A DNA stretch of 64,000 bases from Anthoceros angustus (Eukaryota > Streptophyta > Anthocerotopsida > Anthocerotales > Anthocerotaceae), in NCBI GenBank assembly GCA_010909165.1, contig MU008151.1, positions 434,001 to 498,000 on the forward strand, written 5' to 3'. Numbering within the stretch: the stretch's first letter is position 1; each line of letters begins with the position of its first letter. A model generated the notes under the pieces. The model had not been told where the DNA came from, made no database searches, and saw only the letters and a list, made by a program, of their open reading frames with translations. Below, piece after piece: positions 47,196-60,255 of the stretch. Position numbers and translations under genes: made by a program.

Positions 47196-47607
47196 ACATG
47201 GTATCATTGCTAAGATGGCCTTGAAAATTAGTGACCGAGCATTGAGTTGGATTCTTTTCTTAAAAAGACATGGGTTTATAGAAGCAAGGACGCTGGTAAT
47301 TCTGAAGTTGAGACTATCAAGATGCTATTGTTTTTTATTCGTTATTATTAAATAATAATAACTCATAAAAAAATAGGCAAAAACTACGCCCGGCGTTCTA
47401 AGGTTAAATGAACCCCAGCAATTGCAAACTGGTTTTCATGGCGTCTCTCTCTCGATTCCTAAATATATCAGTGACTATGACTTACCTTCGGTGGGAGCCT
47501 CTTCTAGCCATCCTCTTTTGTAGTGTGTCAATCGCTTTCGTCATGTTGTAGCTTCGTGTGGCAAGCGCTTGGATCATTATTAAGCATTCCTCGTCCGTAA
47601 GCTCTCT
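47196..47607. other. Repeat-island spacer
   Basis: AT-rich, with no gene seen. Confidence 0.4.
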
Positions 47608-48024
47608 TTACCCTATTGAGCTAGGTTGATTCGCCACTAGTGTCTCTAGTTCTTTAGTCCTCGTCCTTGCTGATTTTAAGCACTGCTTTAACTCGTCACA
47701 CTTATCCAACACTAGCTGAAGATGCAACAAAAGGTCCTTATCAGAAGTAGTGGGCACATGTCGCCTTGTGTTTGCAGTCGTGGATGTCTTTCCCTCTGAT
47801 TCTGCAAGATACTCGTATCCGGGGCGTACATCCCACATCGGCCTCCTTAGCTCCAGCTCTTCAGTCTTAGGCTATTTGGCCTCTAGTTCTATTTTTGCAT
47901 CCTGGTTCTTCTTCTTCTGGCTTGATAGCCCATAGCTTTTGGTTCTTGCTATCCTTCCCGCAAAGCACTTCATAGCGATAAGAATGACGGCATGCATCAT
48001 GAAGAGGGCGCTCCATGAATCCAT
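47608..48024 (-). pseudogene. Unidentified coiled-coil gene fragment with one premature stop
   Basis: From an ATG at 48024 the minus strand reads MDSWSALFMMHAVILIAMKC (a hydrophobic segment), a basic stretch, IELEAK, then a single TAG (near 47875). The same frame continues with PKTEELELRRPMWDVRPGYE and a helical, charged region (LLLHLQLVLDKCDELKQCLK, TRTKELETLVANQ) to a stop at 47608. The stop could be a C-to-T change from CAG. I do not recognise the protein. It may be a decayed retrocopy or an unrelated open frame. Confidence 0.35.
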
Positions 48025-48059
48025 CTCCACCGACACGAGCGAGAAGTTGGAACGTCAGT

Positions 48060-48350
48060 CATGGTACCCTTGTGTGATTAGTGAAATTCAAAATACCTAA
48101 CCCGTCGAGGTTAAGTGGGAGTATCAAATATCTTAACTGAAGATAAGAATAACCTGCTTAGGTTAGTTACTCAACCAATATACTTTAATACTAGTTGTAT
48201 ATATAAGGTACTATAATCTTCATTTAATTTAAGTTTTGTTCATCCTCCTCTAGCGTGTTCGCTTGCTTGCTTATCAAATCCGCACTCGAGGATTTTAGTC
48301 ATGAAAGTACATGTGTTAACATTCGCTAAATAAAATAACATATGTTGAAG
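48060..48350 (+). repeat. Possible LTR-like sequence
   Basis: A purine-rich GTTAAGTGGGAGTATC near 48110 resembles a copia polypurine tract. It is followed by AT-rich sequence with TATATATAAGG (about 48200), as in plant copia LTR promoters. Ends and a partner LTR were not found. Confidence 0.25.
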
Positions 48351-48507
48351 GTCAACAACATGTTTCTCCTTGAAGCATGGTGTGTTCGTTAAAGCTCAAA
48401 GGCATACGTAGAGGCCCCGGTTCTAAAAGTAAACACAAAGTTTTTTGTTTGCAACGTTCAAAGTTTGAGAGACAAATTGCAGCTAGTCTTGCGACTCAAG
48501 GGAATCG

Positions 48508-49137
48508 ATGAGGCGCGTTGGGGTTAAACACAAATTACAGGACTCGGATACATTGCCCAAGATGGAGGCAACAAAAATGTGCAAGAGAACAAAGACACTC
48601 GACACATGTAAACCATCGAAAGTACATGAGCATGAAAAGACGGCATCGACTAATATTTTCGGTCGCTTCGTAGCATCTAAAGGAACTCGTATACTCAAAC
48701 AAGATAGGTACAAAGTTGTGCGCGTTGTAGGGGACAGGAAGTGTCTATTTCGCTCCGTGACAGCCTCAAACTTCCAAGGTTCGAAACCACTGTTGGATGA
48801 CGAGAGGCAAGAGCGTGTGGCAGACATCCTCCGAAGTTGGGCTATTGCTGAATTGGAAAAACAAAGGCAAACTTACGTGGATGTAGTCGAAGGAGACTTC
48901 ACCAACTATGTCAAAAGGATGAAGAGGAGCATGGAATGGGACGGCGAACTCGAGATCCTGATGCTAGTACACATTCTACACCGGCCCATCTGCGTTTATG
49001 TGGAGTGCGAGGGCGGTGTCATGCCCCTGCAGACGTATGAGCCCATCGAAGCGTGCAAAAATGACTCATGTACCATCACCATATGGTACGACGGACGAAG
49101 TCATTACAATTGCATTCACCTGCTTCATGGTTACTAG
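48508..49137 (+). CDS. Single-exon OTU-domain cysteine protease-like protein
   Basis: A 209-residue intact ORF (ATG 48508; another Met at 48562). Residues about 70-205 match the ovarian-tumour deubiquitinase fold: VVRVVGDRKCLFRSVTASNF supplies the catalytic Cys (canonical GDGNCLFRS, here GDRKC). The middle has ADILRSWAIAELEKQRQTYV and DGELEILMLVHILHRPICVY, and the C-terminal DGRSHYNCIHLLHGY carries the catalytic His. The N-terminal 60 residues are basic and unstructured. Being intronless and inside a repeat island beside a copia relic, it may be a retrocopy or of transposon origin; OTU domains occur in some plant transposons and retroelements. Replacement of the Gly-Asn of the Cys loop could alter activity. 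Confidence 0.8.
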   Translation: MRRVGVKHKLQDSDTLPKMEATKMCKRTKTLDTCKPSKVHEHEKTASTNIFGRFVASKGTRILKQDRYKVVRVVGDRKCLFRSVTASNFQGSKPLLDDERQERVADILRSWAIAELEKQRQTYVDVVEGDFTNYVKRMKRSMEWDGELEILMLVHILHRPICVYVECEGGVMPLQTYEPIEACKNDSCTITIWYDGRSHYNCIHLLHGY

Positions 49138-49323
49138 CTATAAAGCAGACTGGTTGTCACAGCGTAGAAGAGTAGGAGAGAGCTTCTCTTTTTTAACAAA
49201 CTTGAGGAAGGATCTCTCCCACTCAACTTCCTTGGCAGCATCTGTGAGGGATTTATATTCGGCTTCAGTATTAGAAAGAGCAATATTGGTCTGCTTCTTG
49301 TAACCCCAGCTAATGGCAGCATT
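49135..49323 (-). mobile_element. Ty1/copia RNase H relic
   Basis: The minus strand encodes AAISWGYKKQTNIALSNTEA then EYKSLTDAAKEVEWERSFL, the copia RNase H motif (W..KKQ...ALSSTEAEY.AL..A.KE..W). It runs to LLRCDNQSAL and a stop. No integrase or reverse transcriptase remains nearby, so this is an isolated fragment. Confidence 0.85.
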
Positions 49324-51558
49324 TGCAAGAAGGAGAATAGAATGATATAGACAAGCTTTTGCGACAGGAGCTAATATGATCTAAATTAGTCGAAGTAATT
49401 TCGTTTTCATATTTCTTTCGTCAATTGATTGAGCACAAACTTCACCATAAAAATAGAAGTATGAGCTGAGAGTCAAAACATATCAATTTTTATGTGTTTT
49501 ATTAGTTTTATTCAACCTTTCTTGTTTAGGGAAGCTGATATTTGCAAGCAATTAAACATGACAACACACAAGCATTCTCTGCTTACCCTACCAATAGCCC
49601 ATGCATATTTGTATTTTAGATTACCCATTTGAGTAAACAATTCATATAGAGAAATTTCAATCGATCATACATATTCTTCAACGGACCAAATTTTGTATGT
49701 AAGATTTTGTTATAATACAAAGCTATGCTCAAGCTATGATGGTTTTTCATAATATTATATATTAGGGCCAATGGCTTAGACTGGAATTAATTTGTGCACG
49801 ACTTTCTTTCATTCTTCATCCTTGCCCAATTTCACAAATTCTGCTTTCTTCAACAATTTGATAGACCAATCACAGATTAGCAATAATGTGATCTTCAACT
49901 TCTTTTTGAGGACGGCCTACAGGCTTCTTGGTCTTGGACAATATGTATGGTCACTGGACACAACAACACACTATGTGAAGGCTTGCTGAGCAAATAGCTT
50001 AGAATCTTCACTGCTAGTGACATAAGCCATACTTGCTTTGAGGTTATCATTTTAAGAGTAAGCCAATTGGTTAATGTAGAACAAAGTGGTGAAGAAAGTA
50101 GAACAAAGTGGTGGAGACTGAAGAAAGCAAATGAAGAACTCGAAAGAGTAGTTTTTGTTACAATCCGAAGCTACAGTAGTAAGGCGGCTAGCACATAGGT
50201 ATGGTGTGAAGCAATATGACCAATGCCACATGACAACCTAGACGATAGCCCCGCTGCAAACACACAAGCCGGTGACAAAGAAGAAGACGACGAAATTTTG
50301 ATCCAATTAACTCCTAATTATGCTCAAGACCACTTGTATTGTGATCATAATCGTAAGCTCGGAAAACAAACAAGACCGGAGGCCGTTCCTATTTCGGTTC
50401 TCACAATCTTGTAGCCATGAGATGAATTTTATGTACTGGTAATCAAGAGGGAGAAACATGACAAGACCCTTAAAAAATATGGATCCATGCGTGAGAGCAA
50501 CTATGATCCAAAAAAGTGTGATGAAGATCCTTTGTCAAAACATCAAAATTACAAGATTGCAAAGGTGAACACCCGTTCTCGAAAGACCATAAGGTGTCAC
50601 GTGCAGAAACAGGGGATATCATTCTACTCCCGATAACAGCTACAACTGGGTTGGAAGAAATTAGGGTATACAGTACCTACCTCGATGCGGGGGCCGGGGC
50701 CACATTCTGTTCGCTTGCGTGTTGCTATAGGTACGTGCGCCTTTTGTCCTGCCTTGTCCATTTTTAAAAATGTACTGGCCAAAGCTGGAACCCAGAGTTT
50801 GAACCCACGCACCTCCAGGTTGACCGTGGTTATTATAACGGCTCCAGACGGAACGGGGTCGGGCGGGACCGTGCTTCAAACGTCAAATTCTGGCGCCTCA
50901 CACGATTGGCGCCAGGCGTGCCCCCCTTTTTCAACGTGACCGCGAGGCGATACTGGCGCAACCCCCCGGTTCCAGTTCAAATTCAAAGTGGACGTACTGT
51001 ATCGCCAGTTCCGCCGCGCAACGGGTTACCGGCATCCCGTTTGCCGGTTCGCATTTCAAAATGCGCGGGCCCGCGCAGTCGGGCCGCCACGTGTCCGTTT
51101 CCCCGCCCAGCCTGCACTGCTCGCGCACTGCTTCTAATGCAAGGCGCAATGCGCAATCCGTTGCTCCGTCTAGTCTGGTCCCTCGCTCCGAGCGGGCTGC
51201 TGGTGTGGAGCCAGCCGCTGTCGCATTTGCTGCTGTGGTGAGAAGCGATCGAGGTTGCGGCGCTGCTGGTTTGTGTGGTGTGGAAATCGGAGGAGCTCCG
51301 GCGGTGATCTAGGTTTTTTGTGGTGGTGCATTCTTTTGTTTTTGTGAGAGCTGCTGCGAATTGGAGGCTGGAGAGGTGCGGCGGAGGCAATTCTGGCCTA
51401 GGTGGAGGTTGCAGATGCAAGAAAGGAGGTCGATGCAAGCAGGGACTGGAGAAGGCATGGGAAGCGTGAGAAAGCTGCAGAGAAGCAACAGGTGAAGCGG
51501 AGAGTGGGGTGGAGAGCTCCCGGAGGCCGAGTGTGTGGAAGAAGAAGTGCCGGAGGCC
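49324..51558. other. AT-rich spacer, then GC-rich cyclin promoter and leader
   Basis: 49.3-50.6 kb is AT-rich and without recognisable genes. 50.6-51.1 kb turns GC-rich with TGGCGCC-type E2F-like words (about 50892, 50906) and AACGG cores (about 50836, 51019). 51.1-51.56 kb is probably the 5' leader of the cyclin gene. Confidence 0.45.
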
Positions 51559-54088
51559 ATGTCCGGAGCCGGGGAGCCTGCTGCGGCTGCTGCTCGCCGG
51601 CAGCGGACTCGGGCGTCGTACTCCGGTACCAGTGGTGCTGCAAGCGGTGCTCTGACCGGTGCTATGAGCGGTGCTGGTGCTGGTGCTGGTGCTGGTGCTG
51701 GTGCTGGCCCGGGGGTCGCTGGAGAGGACATGAGGCGGACGAGAGCTGCCGCGAAGCGTGCGGCCATGGATGAGACCGCTCGGGCTGCGTCCACTGCTCC
51801 GGTGCAGCAGGCCAAGAAACGTGCGGCGCTGGCCAATCTTTCTAACCATTCCAACATCCCTGCGTCCCGGACCGTGTCCAAGGCTCAGGTGAGGTGCTGG
51901 TTTGATTTGTGCTTGGACTGAGAGTATGCTGTGAAGGATGCGGCCTGAGCTTGTTTTGGCTTTGTGAGCTTCAGGCTGTGGTGCAGTCGGCAAAGGGGAA
52001 GACGCGAGCAGTGGCAGCCCGGGAGGTGGAGAATGGACATCCGGCGAGTGCTAGCGCGCTGTCTAGAAAAAGCTCTTCCAACGTGGGGCCGAATGCTACA
52101 CGGAGTACGGCCACCAGCGCTACTTCGGCGCATAGCAATGAAAATGCTCCCCCTGCTGGAGCAGATGGGAACGTAGATATGAAGGAGGAGGAGAGGGCTG
52201 CTGAAAGTCTTGTGGTCGGAAGCCAGAGCTCAACGGATCAGGAGCCTCCGGTGAATGTAAATGCCGCCACCATAGCTTCGCTGGAGAGGAGAACTAACCA
52301 AAATCTCTACATTTCGAGGGAATCAAAGCCCAGAGTTAGAGCAGGTAGGATTCTTTCTGCTTCCCGCGTTCTCATTTTCTTGCTGCATTTTTTGTTCTTC
52401 CAGGATCTCATGGATACCTGTGATGGCACAGGAGGACTCTTTGTGGATACCGCTACTGAAGGAGTAGGTTGGTCGAATAGGTTGAACTACACAGACATTG
52501 ATATCGACAATGCGGACCCTCAGATGTGCAGTGTGTACGCTACAGACATTTACCAGCACCTGCGCCTTTCGGAGGTGAGGTGTCTTGCCTCGTTGCTTCT
52601 AAAGAGTTTGTTTACTGCTTTTAATTGTTCTGCTCAGTGCTGGGCCCAGTGACATTTCCTGATGTGTTGCTCCTCCGTTTTCCAGCTGAAGAGGAGACCT
52701 GCCACCGACTTCATGGAGAACATCCAGCAGGACATCAACTCCAGCATGAGAGGAATTCTCATAGACTGGCTCGTTGAGGTGCGTTGAGTGTCACCGTCAA
52801 ACTATCTTTCTTGCTGAATAACGAAGTTTGATTCTAACTCAGTTTGAGTCAATGCTTCAGGTTGCTGAAGAGTATAAACTTGTGCCGGACACACTTTACC
52901 TTACCGTGTCCTACATCGACCGTTTCCTGTCTGCCAATATTGTGAATCGACAGCGTCTGCAACTGCTTGGCGTGTCCTGCATGCTCATTGCAGCGTGAGT
53001 CTTAGCTGTTGCACCCAGTCTTTCAGGAAGCGCGTAGCGTTTCGATCCAGTGTCTTACCAGCCTTTTCTGTTCAGCAAATACGAGGAGATCTGTGCACCC
53101 CAGGTTGAAGAGTTCTGCTACATCACCGATAATACTTATGCGAAAGAAGAAGTGAGTGGCGAGCAAATCCACTTTTTTTACTACTCGAAAGTCATGATCA
53201 CGATCTCAACTTCTGTTTGCTGAGCATGGTCTCTTGGTGAATCGTGAATCCAGGTTTTGGAGATGGAAAGACGCGTTCTTAACAATTTGCGGTTTGAGTT
53301 GACTACACCCACAACCAAGAGTTTTCTTCGGTACGTCGGCTTGTCCTCTGTTTTCATCGATTTGTACTCCTGTGGCCTACATGGTTCATTGGCTTCTGCT
53401 TCGTCGCCTTTTAACAATCATGTTGCTGTGACGTACAGACGGTTCATTCGCGCGGCGCAAGCTGGCTTCAAGGTCAGGCCTCTGCGAAGCTCGATTCTCA
53501 TTTGCAACTCATATCTGCGTCCTGTCGTTCTGACCAGCTTGTGAATTCTGCAGGTTCCTACTCTTCAGCTGGAATTTCTTGGGAACTTCCTCGCTGAGCT
53601 TACTCTAGTGGAGTATTCGTTCCTGCACTACCTCCCATCTTTGGTGGCAGCCTCTGCCGTCTTTGTGGCCAAGCTGACCCTCGACCCTGCAACCAGGCCC
53701 TGGGTATGTCTGTCAGTTTGCTCGTTCAGTTCCTGCAGTTTCTTTCTGTTTCTGTCCGCATGTCTGACCCAGCTTTCCCCGTCTACAGAATGCCACGTTG
53801 CAGCATTACACTGGCTACCGACCATCAGAACTCAGGGAATGTGTGCACGCCATCCACGAACTGCAGAACAACACCAAGAAATGCACACTGCCTGCTATTC
53901 GAGAGAAGTACAAGCAGCATAAGGTTGGTGCCGCCTTCCACTTTTGTCGCTGCTGCCCTTGTCTATATCTTGTGATTGAGTTGTGGTTCTCACTCGCATT
54001 TTTACTTGCCCATCAGTTCAAGTGCGTGTCAGCTTTGGCAGCCGTGGGACCTGTCCCAGAGGAATACTTCCAAGATCTGGACTGCTAG
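51559..54088 (+). CDS. A-type cyclin
   Basis: Nuclear regulatory subunit of CDKs in S to M phase. ATG 51559 gives MSGAGEPAAAAARRQRTRAS. A GGTGCT hexamer run (about 51664-51710) encodes an Ala/Gly stretch; a destruction box KRAALANLSNHSN follows at about 51815-51855. Downstream exons give NGHPASASALSRKSSSNVG, DNADPQMCSVYATDIYQHLR, ATDFMENIQQDINSSMRGIL then IDWLVE, VAEEYKLVPDTLYLTVSYID, RFLSANIVNRQRLQLLGVSC, KYEEICAPQVEEFCYITDNT, VLEMERRVLNNLRFELTTPT, RFIRAAQ, VPTLQLEFLGNFLAELTLVE then YSFLHYLPSLVAASAVFVAK, NATLQHYTGYRPSELRECVH, and FKCVSALAAVGPVPEEYFQD, TAG 54086-54088. LVEVAEEYKLVPDTLYLTV identifies the A group. Both cyclin folds are complete; no lesion seen. Confidence 0.95.
51660..51710 (+). 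repeat. GGTGCT hexanucleotide repeat in coding sequence
   Basis: Repeated GGTGCT units code for alternating Gly-Ala in the disordered cyclin N-terminus. Length variation in multiples of six would preserve the frame. Confidence 0.85.
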
Positions 54089-54477
54089 TGCCAAGTTTTG
54101 AGATGTTCCATTGTTGTAATGAGAATTTGTGGAGGCTCGACAAGAGACTGTCGACGTCCGTGGACACTAATTTCTATTTCGTCGCGTAGATTCTGGCACT
54201 GATCTTTTAGGATTGACAATTCATTCCTCCTGCAACGCTCAGTCTAGCCTGCTTTCTCCTTGCCGGCCCCCTTTTCCCAGTCCAGGACATGTGATTTCAA
54301 CATGCCCCTGCTTTTAAGCTAGATGCAGGTTGTAACCCAGGCTGGCCCCATGAGAGCAGAGCAGCAATGTGCAAGTAAGTAGACAGCCCCGTCCCCTTGC
54401 AAGCCGCAAGCAACTCATCTGTATATTTATGAACGTCTGATCCCCGTCAGTCAGAAGTAGGTAGTCTCCTTCCCTTG

Positions 54478-56838
54478 TCATCTCCCTTGCAGCTGAACGT
54501 CCAACCCAAGGTAGGATTCTGAAGGAACCCAATCTTCCGACTTGGACTGGATTAGCCCACTGCTTTCGTGCGTGCCGAGCGGAGAGAGCGTGGGACTAGG
54601 AAATGCAAATGCCATGTATTGAATGCTCTTGATCTTACTCACCACCTCCTGCATGCTGGGTCTGTCATCCTTCTCCGTGGCCAGGCACTGGAAACCCAGC
54701 TCCGCCAGCGCCATGGCCGCATTCTTGGCGCCCTCGGTGTTCGTCAGCCCCGGCTCCAGCAGCTCCTCCATCGCCCCGCTCTGAATCCTCGCGGCCGCCA
54801 TGGCCGACAGGTTCACCTCCCCCCTCTCCCTGCTCATGTCCACCGCCTTCTTCCCGGAAACGAGCTCCATGAGCACCACCCCCAGACTGTACACGTCGCT
54901 CTTGTCGCTGAGATGGTAGGACTGGTGGTAGTCCGGGTCGAGGTAGCCCGGCGTGCCCTGCGGCGCAGTCGACACATGCGTCCGATCCACGTCGTGCAGT
55001 CGACTGAGCCCGAAGTCGCCCACCTTGGCCCGGCATCCCTCGTCCAAGAGAATGTTGCTGGACTTGACGTCGCGGTGCACGATCGGCGGGTGCAGCGAGT
55101 GGAGGTGGGCCAACGCCTCCGCCACTTCCACCGCTATGGACAAGCGGGTGCGGCAGTTGAGAGACGGAACGGAACGGGGCCCGTGGAGATGCTCCGCCAG
55201 CGTTCCGTTGCCCACGTACTCGTACACCAGAATGCGCTGCTCCGGGCAGCAGCCGTAGAGCCGCACCAGGTTGGGGTGTTTGGCCTGGAATCCGAATAGC
55301 AGATACGAGTCAGATACGAATCAGCCGTATTGAGAATACAGAAGAATCTCGAGGCTCAAGGTCTGGCACTTTTGGACATGGAAGAGCAAATGAGAGCATG
55401 CACCTGAGAGAGCACGGTGAGCTCGGCCATGAACTGTTGCCTGCCTTGGAGGTTAGCCTGGTGGAGCTTCTTGACAGCCACTTGGCGGCCATCTTTGAGC
55501 TTGCCTCTGTACACCACGCTGAAGCCGCCTCCTCCGATCCGCCTCTCTGCTGCGAAGTTCTTGGTTGCCGTTGCCAGCTCCTTGTAGGAGAACCTTGTCG
55601 GATCTGTACGTGCAGTCCGGCCTCCACAGGTGAGTGGATGGAGGTCCAGTCCGCTTGTCTTGGTTAGGACAAGCTAGGGTAGAAAAAGACAAGCCGGGCC
55701 AGAGGAGTGACCTGAGGACGACCCGGAGCCTGCGTCCATGATGGTGGCGATGTTCTGCATCTGCTTGCCGTGTGATCGCCTGCTTTTCCAGGATTTCAGT
55801 CTTCGGCGGCCGAGGAGGAAACACAAGATGGAAGCGGCAACCCCTGCTCCACCTGCCGCCACGCCTGTTCACGAGCCGGAGCCGGAGCCATGATGCTGTC
55901 AGTAAACTCCATCACGGACAATTTCATGAACTCCAAAGCAAGCTAGCGGGCAGATTCCAGCTCACCTCCTAACACAGGGCCTAGCTTGTTTGCAGACGAA
56001 GGTGAGGACGAAGGGGTGTTGTCTTCAGGCGTAGATACATTGTACGAAAATTCAATCGTCGGAGAGCACACAATGGTTAAGGAACGGTCAGGGCTCGGAT
56101 ACTGGAGGATGCTCGAGTATGGTAGGGTTGAACTTCCTGGACACCAATTCAAATCCAGCACGTCAAGAACCTGTGACAGATTTAAACTCCTATGCTTCTC
56201 ACATTTGGAATCCAAAATCACATCTCACCATCTGGCGGTTTGTCAGTGACGCAGAAGTAATTCGGGTGCGTTGGATTGAAACACAGCGAGCTCCGGGAAA
56301 CCAAGAGACCCGGATCGGGCGCGTTCTGGTAGATGGTGGCGTTCCAATTCTCTTGAATGCCTCCGTCACAGTCATGACTACCGAACTTGGCATCTCCAAA
56401 TGTACTACAGAGCTTGGTGAAGGGCAACGTCCAGTTGTCGGGGGAGAATACGATGAATGTGCTGCTCATCGATAATATGCTCGCGTCAGGAGGTGTGAAT
56501 TTCCCGGCCCGAGGACCTTCCAACGTGCTGCAATCGAGAAGGCTGGTGTCGTTGATGCTGATGGTGTGTCTGTTGTAGTCGATGCTGACATCATAGCTCC
56601 CCGATTCAGTGTTGAGGACAAGCCGCGCATCCCCGGTGCACGAAAGCAAACCCTCGAACTTGCGATCCCCGCAACCAGGCTCCAATCCGAATGGATACCG
56701 CACCGTCGTGTCCCCACATACTTTCCTACACGCCTGATCCGAGCCTGCACGCATACCAGCGGGGGCTAAGACCAGAAGCACCACAACCCATACACGAATT
56801 GCGCTCATTTTTTCCCCGAGCAAGAAGGATTCAACCAT
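54478..56838 (-). CDS. WAK-like receptor kinase 3
   Basis: Predicted plasma-membrane Ser/Thr receptor kinase on the minus strand. In-frame ATGs at 56838 and 56808; the second (MSAIRVWVVVLLVLAPAGMR) gives a cleaner signal peptide. Ectodomain exon: GUB_WAK motif CRKVCGDTTVRYPFGLEPGC, GLLSCTGDARLVLNTESGSY, ending CVTDKPPDG near 56222. A short Ser/Pro exon (TPEDNTPSSSPSSANKLGP) links to a membrane exon (AAGGAGVAASILCFLLGRRR, about 55710-55880). Kinase: PTRFSYKELATATKNFAAER, RIGGGGFSVVYRGKLKDGRQ then VAVKKLH (about 55420-55620), then from 55280 AKHPNLVRLYGCCPEQRILV, HRDVKSSNILLD, DFGLSRL and TPGYLDPDYHQSYHLSDKSD, stop at 54478. In the Gly loop a Ser replaces the usual second-to-last Gly (GGGGFSVV). 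All catalytic residues are present. No EGF module was found. Confidence 0.9.
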
Positions 56839-57659
56839 CCCCGCCCGCAGCTATCTAGAAATTCGCGATCCAGCTACGGACAGGAAGCGACTGCCCAGTT
56901 TTGTGCTCTGCAGCTGCAGGTGAAGCTGGGATGGAACAAAGGCGCGAGACGCGGAACTGAGGGGAAGCGGAGGAATGAAGGAAGCGGTAGGGAATGCGTG
57001 CGTCTCTGCTCTCTGCAGGGACGGGTTGACGTAGGTCAATACCTGGACAAGCTCAAGCCGCCCTTGTGGCAGCCACATCCTTTTGACCCGGTCTTCTCAG
57101 AGGATTGGCTCTTTCAAATATCGTCAGTTGGAGCCGGTGGTAGAGACCCAGAAAGTGCAGGTCGTTGCACGTCCGGGCATACTTGACATACCAAGACTGG
57201 GTAGATATTTTTTGTGTTTCTGGAGACTGGAATCTTGTCCAATAGGCTAACGAAGTGAAGGCAGATTGCCCCCACTCTGTACCTTGCTAGTGCATGACTT
57301 CTCGGGTGTCCTCCTGGCAACGACTAGGGCAAGTCATTCTTCACGGGATCCCTGATTATGAAATGTCCCCTCAAGACCCCTGCACTGTTCAGGGGGCAAC
57401 TGGAAATGCCAGCAGAAGGTACCACCGTTCCTGCGAGGACCTGTGCCCGAAAAATGTTCTACCAACTGATTAGCGACTTGAATACAATGAAGGCTTCTCA
57501 ACCCTGCTGTTTCTAGCAGCTAGGCACAGACAGCATGACTCCTTGGATTCCCATCAGAGCCTTGCCTTGCCTCATACATGTGCCATGCAGCAGACCATGA
57601 AACTGCTCCCACGCTGTATTTCTGGCTGCCTGAACTGAGATGCATCTGCAAACGAGTTC
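56839..57659. other. Spacer between WAK-like kinase 3 and NDUFV2
   Basis: Promoter of kinase 3 at left and 3' region of NDUFV2 at right. No other gene seen. Confidence 0.4.
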
Positions 57660-59266
<1,607 letters not shown>

Positions 59267-59465
59267 GAAGAATTTAGCTCGATTTGCAGCGTTCTGAAAT
59301 AAAACACGCAACTTGTAGAGCGTTGTTGAAATCGTAGAAAACGTGGAATAAGGCGAGATGGGATAACCCCTAAAAATGCACTTCACACTAGCTTTTGTTA
59401 TGTGCATAACAGCCAAGCATAGCATCACCAATTTGCGCACGGTGTAGAAACAAAATCAAGAGGAG
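59267..59465. promoter_or_regulatory. Compact bidirectional promoter
   Basis: Only 199 bp separate the NDUFV2 start (minus) and the next gene's start (plus), so both promoters share this stretch. A possible 5'-leader acceptor for NDUFV2 (TTTATTTCAG) is near 59296. Confidence 0.6.
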
Positions 59466-60255
59466 ATGGCGGCAACCCGTGCGCGCATGGCAGCTGTGGA
59501 AGCGGCTTCTCGTCTCTCATTGTATCGCGGCACGGGAGGACAGCTTCATGGAAGCACTGCAGCAGCTGGAGCTGTTCCCATGCTCTTTCGGTCGCAGCCG
59601 CTAGAGGCCGATGCGTGGAGAGGCTTGGATGGGGCTGGGAATGCGGCTTCTCTTTCGGTGCCTCAGATTTGCTGCAGAGGAAGTGACGGGCAAATTTTTG
59701 GAGGATTCGCAGCCGCTGATTTTTTCCGGATGCCTGTGCTTAGGGTGGAAGGGGAACCAGGGGTAGGGCCGGGCAGCAGACCGGGAGATGTGGATCCCTG
59801 GTTGCAGGCGCGGATAGATGAGTGTATGTCTTGGTCTAGATCAAGCCCGTGCTTTGTAAGTGGAGCTGAGGATGGCGTGTAATTGACGTTTGTGACGTGT
59901 GCTCTTTGCAGTGATATGTCCCGGCCAGGATGATGACATATCGAGGTAATCGCTCGGATTAGGTTTTCTCCATTCCGGTGTTTGTGCGTTGTTTCTGGTG
60001 ACTGATTGCCTGACTGTAAATGTTAACTCTTATCAGTCCAATGCTCATGCACACGAGGAGGACGTTCCAGCCGAGCACAATTGTGCGGAAGCGCAGGCAT
60101 GGTTTTTTGGCAAGGTAAGGTTTTGGCAAGGTTTGTCATACATCTTTCCTTTGCTTTTGCTGGATCTTGACGGAAGTTCTCAGATGCAGGCTCGTGTCCT
60201 CGGTGCAGGAAATCTACTGTCGGGGGACGAAGAGTTTTGGCTAGAAGACTATTGA
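59466..60255 (+). CDS. Unidentified small, probably organelle-targeted protein
   Basis: Four exons can be joined. ATG 59466 starts MAATRARMAAVEAASRLSLY, an Ala/Arg/Ser-rich leader lacking acidic residues except one Glu, like a mitochondrial presequence. Exon 1 ends ...VDPWLQARIDE plus one base (about 59823). Exon 2 (about 59910-59946) reads LICPGQDDDIS; exon 3 gives SNAHAHEEDVPAEHNCAEAQ then AWFFGK; exon 4 gives MQARVLGAGNLLSGDEEFWL then EDY, TGA at 60255. The product is about 185 residues. The chain of matching phases and the conserved-looking AQAWFFGK/GDEEFWLEDY end make a real gene likely, but I recognise no family. Confidence 0.6.

Noticed and set aside
50760-50830. Reverse-strand tRNA/SINE (B-box-like GGGTTCAAACTC near 50798-50809)
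   Set aside because: Only a weak B box and no A box or second copy was seen.
50983-51993. 336-residue Ser/Pro/Thr-rich minus-strand ORF over the cyclin leader
   Set aside because: Low-complexity antisense of the Ala/Gly repeat and GC-rich leader; spans a coding exon with a clear plus-strand product.
54568-55299. 243-residue plus-strand ORF opposite WAK-like kinase 3
   Set aside because: Antisense of the kinase domain, His/Arg/Val-rich without domain.
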